In this document: one piece after another, positions 19,990 to 28,064 of the stretch
Numbering within the stretch: position 1 is the first letter of the stretch
Layout: each line of letters begins with the position of its first letter
NCBI RefSeq assembly: GCF_963662255.1
Contig: NC_085056.1
Coordinates: forward strand, 6,700,216 to 6,764,215
Direction: 5' to 3'
Length of the DNA: 64,000 nucleotides
Source: Cinclus cinclus
Lineage: Eukaryota > Chordata > Aves > Passeriformes > Cinclidae
Made by a program: the position numbers and the translations under genes
Notes under the pieces: model-generated
Databases searched by the model: none
The model's input: only the letters and a program-made list of their open reading frames with translations
What the model was told of the DNA's origin: nothing

Positions 19990-19995
19990 TTTATT
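19990..19995 (-). terminator. PLLP: Poly(A) signal (minus strand), probable end of PLLP
   Basis: TTTATT on the plus strand reads AATAAA on the minus strand, about 510 bases after the PLLP stop codon. It gives a compact 3' UTR with no overlap with ARL2BP. Confidence 0.65.
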
Positions 19996-20504
19996 TAAAG
20001 CATAAAATTTGTATTGAAATTGTTAGAAATCAATACAAGAGCAGTTATGACTGCTTCCTTTGCTTCACTTCCCATCTTCCAGCTCTGCCACTGTTTCTGC
20101 ATCTCATTAATTGCATTACTTACACTGTAGCTGTGAATGAGCAGAGAGGGGAGCCTGGGCTTGGATTAGTGGGTTTTAGTATTGGGCCAAATTGCCAAAT
20201 TGGCTGAGCCCCCTCAGTGGAGCTGCTCCAGCAAGGATCGGGTGACCCCCAGGAATGAGCAGGAGCTGCAGCCCCCACCAGTCTGTGTCCCCCAGAGGCG
20301 ATGCCGGTGGGGTTGTGCTGTGGGCACATCAGCTGGAAGCATCATCAGAAACCACAGGGCAGCATCCACATGACCCAGTTCTGACCACTGCTGCCAGCAC
20401 AGGCTGGTCCCAAAACGAGCCCTGGTGGCACACGAGGCTCCAAGCCACCAAGCCTGGCACAAGCTGGTGCAGGGTGGCCCCGGCTGTGCTTTGCTGTCCA
20501 GTCC

Positions 20505-22829
20505 TTACACGTGGTCAGTCACTTGGCTGGTGGCCGCGTTGCTGCCGAGCCCTTTCCAGGCGCGGAAGCTGAAGAAGGTGCTCACCCCATAGGTGATCAT
20601 CGTGACACAGGCGAAGAACTGGAAGAGGAGCACGTCCCCCGTGTGACCACGGTGGCTGCCCCAGCCCCTTGGCCCTCCCCTGTCCCTCAGTACTCACGGA
20701 GGCAGCAGCTCTGCGGTTGTAGTCCCACTGCCGCCAGGACGTGGGCTGCACGGCGGCCGCGCACGTCACGAAGGCCGTGAGGTACAGCACGGTGGCCACA
20801 GCGTTGGAGATCATCAGCTGAGGAAAGCAAAGAGGAGGTTGTGAGGTCTGGGCTCAGGCTCATGCACAGTGGGGAGAGGCAGGAGCAAAAGGTTCAGGTT
20901 AACATTCCTCCCCATTCCCCAGGAGAACACATTGAATGCTCCCCACGTTGTGCTGGGAGGTTTTGGGATGACACCACAACTGCAGCACTTGGTGGCTGTA
21001 ATTTTATGGACTGACACAGGTCTTTCTGGTTTGAGCATTTTCTAAGCAATTCAAGGGCAGAATGAAACAATGGCATTGTGCAAGGTGCAGGGGACTTGGC
21101 TTCCTCAGCCCAGAAGAGGCTGAAGCCTTCCCAGACTACCTTCCCAAGATGTTTCCCTCTCGGGATCCCACTTCGCTCTCTCTCAGCTACCCACCACGAG
21201 GGGCCAGGGGACCATGTAGAACTTCTGATGAAGCTGCAGGAGGTAAGTCACCAAGAAAAGGAGTGTTAGTATCCAGAAGAAGAGGGACACAAACATCACC
21301 CAGCCGTATGCCGCGTGGAGGTGGTACGTTGTGGCTGCGATGAGAGACCACACCAGTAAACCGAGCACCTGTGGGGTGAAACAGGGAATGTGCTCAGGGG
21401 CTGGTTCCTGCAGGAGGAATACTGAACATCTCCCACAGGCCCAGGCACACCAGCACCATCAGCAGCTGGGTTCCCCTCACTCCAGGAAAGCAGCGGCACG
21501 CTCGGCAGAAGGGCTCCTTGGAAAGCCGCTGTGCTCCTGTGTAAGCCCTCACCACTTATTGTCATGGAAAAAACACAACAGCCTTTGTCCTGCCCGCGTC
21601 CAACGCCCCGGTGCTCCGCTGCCCCGACAATGCCTCCTTGTCTGTCACATTTATTTCTAACACTCGTGATTGCAAAATATGTGCTGGGGAGAAACATGTA
21701 GAGGGGGCTTCTGCAGGAGTAGGAGTTGCGTGTGTGAACTACCCCGCTCCAGCTGCTGGGGGGGGGGAAGCAGCAGCTTTCCCTGTTTAACAGCCTGGCC
21801 CGAGCCAGGGGCTGCAGAGGTGGCACCAGCTGCAGAGTTGAAAGGTGTCTGCTGCTGGTCTTGCTTCCATCTCTCTTTCCTGACGCTCCTACAAGGCACC
21901 CCCAGCAGCATCCTTCCTGCCCCCTTCCCTGAGCGTTTGTCCCTGTGTCACCTGCAGCTCAGCTATGCCCAGGGGCTGGAATCTGGAGCCAGGAGCCAGA
22001 TTTGTGCCAGCTGTTCCACACTGGCCGATCAGGGCACATCCCACAACGCTGCCCCGAGGAGAGGGGACGAGTGAACACCTCCCACGCAGCAGGGCAGCAC
22101 CGTGGGCAGGTCACAAATGGCCCAGTACGCAGCTGAACACCCACTCCCGTGCATTCATGTGGCACCCGCGCTCCCGGGGAGAGCACCAGCGGGAGAGTAG
22201 AGATTATTGTGGTTGCCTCCGATGCTGAAGCAATGGGGAGGCGATGCTCTGCTCGATTTGACGGTGCACGGACCCTTGGGCTCCTCTGAGAGCAGCCTGG
22301 GAGAACAACCTGGAGGGATGAGAGTGTTCCAGGGAGCGTGAGATCCTCAGGAGCAACCCCAGCACACCTCACCTGGAGTCACTGGGCTTCACACACCCCC
22401 GACCCACTGGCTGTGCCCTGCGGAGATGCCCGCGGGGATCAGCCCGTGCCTGGCACTGGGAACCACCCGGCACTGAGCGGAGTTACAACCGGCAAGGGGT
22501 GCGAGGGCAAGAATCCGACTTTTCCTCTGGCTTTACAGAGGGAAGGAAGAGAGTGGGGGCTGCACTCTTTTGGGATTAGGGATTAAATAGGATTAGACAG
22601 CGGAGATGGGGTCGGATTGGCAGCCGAAGAGAACCCGGTTTGTTTCCAGTAGTAGAAAATCACCAGAGTGGGTGATTCCCTCCCTCCTCCGCCGCTCCCC
22701 CTCCCCGGTACTCACAGCCTGGGCGCCCATCAGCCCCCCGAGCGGCGAGAGCAAGAAGGAGCCGTCCAGGGCCGGGGGGGAGCCCGGGGAGGCGCTCCGG
22801 GCGCGCGCGGCGGCGGGCAGCCCCGCCAT
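20505..22829 (-). CDS. PLLP: Plasmolipin (MARVEL-domain tetraspan membrane proteolipid), complete
   Basis: Plasmolipin is a four-pass MARVEL-domain protein of myelin and epithelial apical and endosomal membranes. Minus-strand exons in coding order are 22829-22716, 21368-21195, 20817-20698 and 20618-20505, with phase-0 GT-AG junctions, giving 173 residues (human about 182). Exon 2 carries the hallmark VLGLLVWSLIAATTYHL, AAYGWVMFVSLFFW and FYMVPWPLV. Exon 3 carries NAVATVLYLTAFVTCAAAV and NRRAAAS. Exon 4 carries FFACVTMITYGVSTFFSF and then SNAATSQVTDHV, replacing the human end. Four hydrophobic segments are visible; the first spans the exon 1-2 junction. The N-terminal cytoplasmic part is Ala/Pro/Ser-rich and poorly conserved. 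The start ATG has G at -3 and +4. Introns of 79, 377 and 1347 bp contain nothing notable. It is convergent with ARL2BP, as in human. Confidence 0.95.
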
Positions 22830-23170
22830 GCCTCTCACCGGCCCCGGGACAGCCCCGGCACGGCCCCTCCGCAGGCGGGGCGCGGGTGGCACCGGCCCGG
22901 CCGGGCTGAGCCCCGGGCTGCCCCACCCCGACACCCCCGGGCATGCGGCGGAGCCTCCGCCCCGCGCCGCGCTGCGCTCCCGTCGTGTCCCCGTGTCCCC
23001 GTACCGGGGTACCTCCGACAAAGGGTGACCCCGCCGTGACAGCCCCCGCTCCCCTCATCCTGGCGCTGCTCTGCCTGGAGCAGCCAGGGTCACCGCGAAC
23101 CTTCTGTGCAGCCGCGTCCTGCTCGGTGCTGGCCGGGGACATTTGGTGGCCCCCGGCGCATCCTGGTGCC
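22830..23170 (-). promoter_or_regulatory. PLLP: CpG island promoter of PLLP
   Basis: GC- and CpG-dense sequence flanks PLLP exon 1 on its 5' side and continues into the exon. No TATA box or CCAAT box stands out. The island ends near the CR1 fragment that starts at about 23.22 kb. Confidence 0.65.
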
Positions 23171-23220
23171 TGGCGTTGCTCCTCTGCGGGGGCCGAGGGA
23201 CACGCGTCTCCTTGTTAAAT

Positions 23221-23570
23221 CCTGGAATAATTTGGGTTGGAAGTGATCTTAAAGCACCTGGTTCCAACCTCCTGCCATGCAGAGGCACACCCGCCTAGAC
23301 CAGGTTGCTCCAAGCCCCTGTCCTTGCTCCAGCCCGGCCTTGAACGCTTCCTGGGACGGGGCAGCCACAGCTTCTCTGGGCAATCTGCATGGAGTATCAT
23401 CACCCTTCACTCCCCCAGATTCCTGTCAGCCGTGTCTCGCGCTGGTCCCGGTCCCTCTAGGCGGCAGCAGGACCCTCTGGATATCAGCCACTGCTCCCAG
23501 TTTGGTGTCGTGTGCCCGGGGCGCCCCGGGCCCCATCACGCAGGTCGTTAATGCAGACCGCGGCTCGGGG
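23221..23570 (-). mobile_element. CR1 LINE fragment, internally deleted
   Basis: The plus strand reads TTTGGGTTGGAAGTGATC, GACCAGGTTGCTCCAAGC and CACAGCTTCTCTGGGCAA, the reverse complement of the CR1 3' region. After about 80 unmatched bases, 23490-23570 resembles a more upstream CR1 segment (CCCAGTTTGGTGTCGTG, then CAGGTCGTTAATGCAGAC). This suggests one old element with an internal rearrangement. Confidence 0.7.
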
Positions 23571-23650
23571 CTGTCCCCGCCGTGTCCGGACACGACAGCT
23601 CGGCTGGCATCTGCCATGGCACGCGGCTGCAGGGCGTGCTTGAGCGGCAG

Positions 23651-23733
23651 GTCAGGATGGCCGAGCGGTCTAAGGCGCTGCGTTCAGGTCGCAGTCTCCC
23701 CTGGAGGCGTGGGTTCGAATCCCACTTCTGACA
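23651..23733 (+). tRNA. tRNA-Leu (anticodon CAG)
   Basis: An 83-nt gene with a long variable arm typical of leucine tRNA. The acceptor stem pairs GTCAGGA with TTCTGAC and A is the discriminator base. The anticodon loop TTCAGGT gives CAG. The A box (TGGCCGAGCGGTC) and B box (GGTTCGAAT) are intact. A TTTT Pol III terminator follows at 23739-23742. No CCA is encoded, as expected for a eukaryotic gene. Confidence 0.97.
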
Positions 23734-23794
23734 GCATCTTTTGCGCCGCCCGGCGGCCTCTTTTAGCTGGGGAAGGTGGGTGGGAGCACGAATT

Positions 23795-23814
23795 AAAAAA
23801 AAAAAAAAAAAAAA
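23795..23814. repeat. A20 homopolymer between the two tRNA genes
   Basis: Uninterrupted run of about 20 A in the 154-bp spacer between the convergent tRNA genes. It could be a reverse-strand terminator remnant or the tail of a retroposed sequence; neither is shown. Confidence 0.75.
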
Positions 23815-23887
23815 CGCCAAAAAAAACCGACCAAAAGCGCGCAGTTAAAACCGTTTGACTAATTAATACCGGCAAAAAAATACGTGC

Positions 23888-23970
23888 TGTCAGAAGTGGG
23901 ATTCGAACCCACGCCTCCAGGGGAGACTGCGACCTGAACGCAGCGCCTTAGACCGCTCGGCCATCCTGAC
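23888..23970 (-). tRNA. tRNA-Leu (anticodon CAG), second identical copy
   Basis: Identical over all 83 bases to the plus-strand copy at 23651-23733, in opposite orientation, so the two 3' ends face each other across 154 bp. On the minus strand it is followed within about 10 bases by T7 (A7 on the plus strand at 23874-23880), a good Pol III terminator. The A and B boxes are intact. Confidence 0.97.
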
Positions 23971-24068
23971 ACCGCTTCGCGTTCCTTACGGCCCGTGCTA
24001 CACTTGAGGGCCTTGTGCAAAAGTTCCGTGAGCTCCGCCGGACCGGGGCTGCGAGCGCCTCCCCGGGA

Positions 24069-24475
24069 ACTCTTCCCAAAGCCCGACCACCCTCTGCGTG
24101 GAGAATCCTTCGCTAACATCTAGCCTAAACTTCCCCTAGCACAGCTTCAGCCTCGGATCCTCTCACTGGTCACAGAGAGCAGCCATCATCGGTGCTTCTC
24201 CTCCTGAGGAAGCTGCAGCCTACAACGAGCTCTGCTGTCAGTATCCTCTTTTCCACACTGAACAAGACAAGTGCCCTCAGCCGCTCCTCACATGGCTTCT
24301 CCTCTAGATCCTTCACTATCCTCATGGTCTCCTTTGGACGCTCTGTCACAGCTCTGGGTACTTCTTGTGCTACGGTGCCCAAATCTGCTCCCAGAGCCCG
24401 AGGTGAGGCTGCACCAGCACAGAGCAGAGGGGGACAATCACCTCGCCATCCTGCAGCTGTTTAACATTCCGGGTT
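24069..24475 (-). mobile_element. CR1 LINE fragment
   Basis: The plus strand reads CACTGGTCACAGAGAGCAG, GAGGAAGCTGCAGCC, CTCAGCCGCTCCTCACATGG, TCCTTTGGACGCTCT and CAGAGGGGGACAATCACCT. This is the reverse complement of the 3' half of an avian CR1. It covers a different part of the element from the fragment on the other side of the tRNA pair, so I treat it as a separate insertion. Confidence 0.8.
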
Positions 24476-26732
24476 CCACCCAAAAATGTGATGGTTGAGG
24501 CACAGCTGAAACGTTTTGCTGCATACATTTTCTTGAGACTAATAGTTCTAAACCAATCTGAAACCAGGAGCTTTGGCATGTGGAATTACAAGTTGTAAGA
24601 GCACAGGCAAGCTCTTCCCTGCACTAGGCTGGTTCATGGGAGGCCATGCCGTCTCCTTCCTCCACCAGGCATTAGACAGGAGAGTAATGCTGGGGGAAGA
24701 ACTGTGGGAAGCCTGGCTCCCTGCTCAAATCCCTCCTGGTTTCACAGAGAGCACCCTGTGACTGACTGCTCGTGAAAATGGCTCCAACCTCTGCACAGGG
24801 AGAATTGAACTCAAACTCCTCCTCCTCACCTGACATGAATGTAAAGATATTTCCACTGCTCCAGCTGTGCTGCTCACAACAGGAAAAAAGATGTTACAAA
24901 AGATTAGACAAAGCTACAGCCACAAGCCTTTCAGAAATAGACATATAAACCACAAGGAGACAGGAAATGTAAGAAAACAAAATATACTTTATTAAAATTA
25001 AGCATGTTAGCACCTCAGTGTAACCTGGAGAAGTCAAACAGTCCAGCAGGTAACCAGTCCAGCAAGGCTGAAGGGCTGAACATCCTGAAGTGCATCCCAA
25101 TGGTAGAAAAAGTACCATGACTGTCACGACATGCACATTCTCAACAAGCTCAGATGCACAACCAGCCTCGTTTGCAAGGAGGGATGTTGTGCTGCCTTCT
25201 GTCTTGATGGGAGCATCTAGAGCTGCTGGACCAATCACATATGTCAGATCCCATGGTGGAGCAGGTATCTGCTTGTCCTACAAAAAAGAAAACCCAAAAC
25301 CAAATCCAAAACAACAAGCCAAACCAACCAAACAAAAACATTTCTGCTAACTTGACTTGCAGAAAAATCAGTATAGCACAGAGCTGGAGAGCTACATTTC
25401 AGATTGGAGAATAAATTAAACTGAAGTAATGGGAAGGACTTAGTACACAGATAGACATGTAGTATCCTTACAGATGACCATCCAACTTGGCACACACGTT
25501 AAAAAAAAAATGACCCATGCATCACATAGCAGGCTGAGACAACCTGCAGCTAAACTGGCTTCAGGATCTACAGAGAAACCTCGGGCTACAAAACCCCACC
25601 ACGCTCTTTTGTTTGTATACAGTGTTGAAGCTGATGGTTGTACAGTTACATTAGCCAGTGTTACAAGGATTACATAATTTCAAACTAAAGATACTTTTTT
25701 ACATTTAGAAAATACCCCTATAAAATTTAGTAAAAGTGACATCCCAATCTACTGAGTACAATGCATTCCAGTTCCAGAAGGATCTCACAGACCCAGGGAA
25801 CATCTGGGAATTCTTCCCTCCAAGGTGAATATGGGCACACTGTGGTGAAGTGCCTTTTGCTCTCAAAAGTGCCTTTTGTTCTCCACATCCATTGTCATTG
25901 CCCATTGACATGGAGCTGTGCTGGGGTACCAGACACTCCCCTTCTCCTCCTCCAAACTGCTGAGGGATCTGTTCCACCAGCCAGGCTGGATGTGCATTAC
26001 CAAGCCAAACCCGTGGCTTTGCTACCCTCACTCCACCCTCTCTCCAGCCAATGCTGATTTGGTTTCCTGTTGCAGAAAGTGAAGGGACTGATGCTGGCTA
26101 GAAACAGAAACTACACAACCATTCCACACAGATTTGTTACAATACTCTTAAATCTTGGTTTAGAACACACAAGCAGGTTTTAGTATGGTCTTGCCTAATG
26201 TACAGGTTATTAGTCATGCCAACTAGTTTAGGATTAGACAGGAGAGGTTTGCAACCACTGCAGGTAAAGTCACTTTTGCTTCATCCTGGTTCTCTGAACA
26301 AAAGCCAAGGATTAGAATTCCAATGTGTTACAAAGCCTCCATTTCATTAGAGGGAGTCTTAAGCCAATGAGATAAACTACAGCTGTTAAATGCCACCGTG
26401 CTCTTTGTACCAGACTGTAATCCTTACTGGTGTGGAGAGCATCGAGACATCTGTAACCAATACACACACGCTGCAGAGAAAGCAGAAACTACACAGTACA
26501 AGAACACTCTTTAATCTGGGGCTTCTGTCACACTAGGAACAGCAGTCTTTTATGGCATCAGTAATTTACTGAAGAAACACATCACCCTGAGAGGGTTTCT
26601 AAAGCTTTCCTCCACTGAGCGAGGCTGAACCCGACATCACCGACCATTCCTATGATGGGCACAGTGCCCACGGCAGTGGGACACGCCTTCTCCAGGGTAG
26701 TGTTGCTGTTACCTCACTTGACACAGAGCGAG
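24476..26732. other. Intergenic sequence between tRNA/CR1 block and THAP11
   Basis: No exon, RNA gene or named repeat is recognised. An A-rich low-complexity run built from AACCAAA-like units lies at about 25.28-25.34 kb. A minus-strand poly(A) signal at 24988-24993 suggests that a longer THAP11 transcript or an unknown minus-strand transcript may end here. Confidence 0.6.
24988..24993 (-). terminator. Minus-strand poly(A) signal, possible distal end of THAP11
   Basis: TTTATT on the plus strand is AATAAA on the minus strand. T-rich sequence follows in the transcript direction (TATATTTTGTTTTC), as at real cleavage sites. No minus-strand gene is recognised between here and THAP11, 2.1 kb away. 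Confidence 0.4.
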
Positions 26733-26738
26733 TTTATT
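26733..26738 (-). terminator. THAP11: Proximal poly(A) signal of THAP11
   Basis: TTTATT on the plus strand reads AATAAA on the minus strand about 340 bases after the THAP11 stop codon, giving a short 3' UTR (26739-27079) for this single-exon gene. Confidence 0.6.
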
Positions 26739-27079
26739 TGTTGAAAACTGATACCCTACGTCCACTTAGTAACGACTCGGGTCCCATCCACGCTACGAGC
26801 AGCGCGTTCTGACACCGCACACAGCGGGTTCGATGGGCCCGGTGAGGTGACACCGGAGATAACGTCGGGGCGATGACGGGGCTGGGCACCGAGCTGATCC
26901 AGTCCAGGCAGGGGAATCCGATGGCGAGGCCTTGCCCAGCCGGGGGCTGCTGTGTTGTGTGCTGAGCCGGGCGCTGAGGGGCCGCGGTCCATCCCATCTC
27001 TGCTCTGCCCGGCACCGCACCGAGGGCGGCGGAGGCTCCGGGATGGAGAGCTCCGCGCCGGGCCGGGCCCCAGCAGCCC

Positions 27080-27814
27080 TCAGAGGCCATGGCGCTTGCG
27101 GGTGCCGGCGCTGGCAGCGTGGAGCAGCCGGTCCTTCTCGCGGATCTCCTCGCGGAGCTGGGCCTCGGCCAGGCGCAGGCGGCGGATGCTGCCCTTCATC
27201 TCCTTCATCTTCACCTCCAGCAGCGCGATGATGTCGCGCTGCTCGTTCAGCTTCCTCAGCAGCTCCTCCGACGTGGTGCCCGACGACAGCGAGTACGAGT
27301 GATCGGGAGGGCCGCCCTCCACCGGGCTCTCCTCCCCCGCCGCCGCCGCCGCCGGTACCGGCACCGGCAGCCGCACGGGGCTGGGCCCGATGGTGGCGGC
27401 GGCCCCGAGCTCCACCTGCACCGTCAGGTCGATGGGCTTCACGTCCTCGGCCGCGCCCCCTGCAGGGGCCTCGGCGGCGGCCGCGGGGCCCTGCGGGGCG
27501 GCGGCGGCGGCAGCGGCGGCGGGGCGGGGGCGCCGGGCCCGCTGAGCCTTGCGCTCGTTGACGCCGCGCAGCGGGAAGATGGTGGGGACCCGCACCAGGT
27601 AGGACTTGCGGCCGCCCTGGAAGTGCTCGCTGCAGACGCGGTGGCCCGTGGTGGGCTGGAAGGTGCTGAAGCAGCCGCTGACGCCCGCTCGGGAGACGTT
27701 CTTGAGCCAGAGGCGTCGCAGCTCCTCGTCCTTGGGGAAGGTGTAGAAGTGCAGCGCCTTGTCGCGGTGCGAGTTGTTGTAGCAGCCCGGTACGCAGCAG
27801 GTGAAGCCCGGCAT
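27080..27814 (-). CDS. THAP11: THAP domain-containing protein 11 (Ronin), single exon, complete
   Basis: THAP11 is a zinc-dependent DNA-binding factor that works with HCF-1 and ZNF143 at promoters of metabolic and cell-growth genes and is needed in embryonic stem cells. The 244-residue intronless frame starts [11 protein letters not shown]. The THAP zinc ligands are C6, C11, C61 and H64, with the C-terminal AVPTIF-type motif as VPTIF (F80, the residue altered in a human cobalamin disorder, is present). After it comes an Ala/Pro-rich linker with an A8 run, then the conserved [13 protein letters not shown]. The HCF-1-binding motif DHSY precedes [17 protein letters not shown]-terminal coiled coil (about 180-235) ends in RKRHGL. 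Human THAP11 has a long polyglutamine tract in the linker; none is present here. Coding GC is extreme. Confidence 0.97.
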   Translation of the reverse strand: MPGFTCCVPGCYNNSHRDKALHFYTFPKDEELRRLWLKNVSRAGVSGCFSTFQPTTGHRVCSEHFQGGRKSYLVRVPTIFPLRGVNERKAQRARRPRPAAAAAAAAPQGPAAAAEAPAGGAAEDVKPIDLTVQVELGAAATIGPSPVRLPVPVPAAAAAGEESPVEGGPPDHSYSLSSGTTSEELLRKLNEQRDIIALLEVKMKEMKGSIRRLRLAEAQLREEIREKDRLLHAASAGTRKRHGL

Positions 27815-27868
27815 GGCCTCGCGGGGCGGGGGGACACCCGCGGCGAGCGGGGCGAGCGGCCCCGCCGA

Positions 27869-27887
27869 ACTACAGCTCCCACAAGGC
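27869..27887 (+). promoter_or_regulatory. SBS-like (ZNF143/THAP11) motif 1
   Basis: ACTACAGCTCCCACAAGGC matches the SBS consensus at 15 of 19 positions by eye. It is the best match of the three in this promoter. Confidence 0.65.
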
Positions 27888-27927
27888 CCGCGCGGCCTCT
27901 CGCCGTCGCCGCCGCCGCCGCCCCGGA

Positions 27928-27946
27928 ACTACGCGGACCACAATGC
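27928..27946 (+). promoter_or_regulatory. SBS-like motif 2
   Basis: ACTACGCGGACCACAATGC keeps both ends of the consensus (ACTAC and CCA-AATGC) but not the centre, 13 of 19 by eye. Confidence 0.45.
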
Positions 27947-27963
27947 ACCGCGCCGCCGGCGGA

Positions 27964-27982
27964 ACTACCCGCCCCACACTGC
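27964..27982 (+). promoter_or_regulatory. SBS-like motif 3
   Basis: ACTACCCGCCCCACACTGC has the same orientation as motifs 1 and 2 and starts 36 bp after motif 2. It matches 13 of 19 consensus positions by eye. Confidence 0.45.
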
Positions 27983-28064
27983 GCCGCGGACCCTCCCGGC
28001 GCGCGCGCACGTCTCGCGAGAGGCGGCGAGACGCGGGAGGCGTGCGGCCGTTACCGGATCCAAC

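Larger units (their letters stand above)
27815..28064. promoter_or_regulatory. Bidirectional CpG promoter between THAP11 and CENPT
   Basis: The 250 bp between the THAP11 ATG (minus) and the CENPT ATG (plus) is a CpG island without a TATA box. It holds three similar motifs in one orientation, each ACTAC followed by CCCA-like and TGC-like parts, at 27869-27887, 27928-27946 and 27964-27982. They resemble the ZNF143/THAP11 (SBS) consensus ACTACAATTCCCAGAATGC. The CENPT start sits in a YY1-like AACATGGC context. Head-to-head THAP11-CENPT is also the human arrangement. Confidence 0.8.

Noticed and set aside
23277..23858. 193-codon open frame running through the plus-strand tRNA-Leu
   Set aside because: It is CR1 fragment plus tRNA plus poly(A), read through by chance.
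23221..24475. The two CR1 tracts on either side of the tRNA pair as one element split by insertion of the tRNA block
   Set aside because: The left tract already contains a more upstream CR1 segment (23490-23570), and the right tract covers a different part and probably a different subfamily, so two separate insertions fit better.
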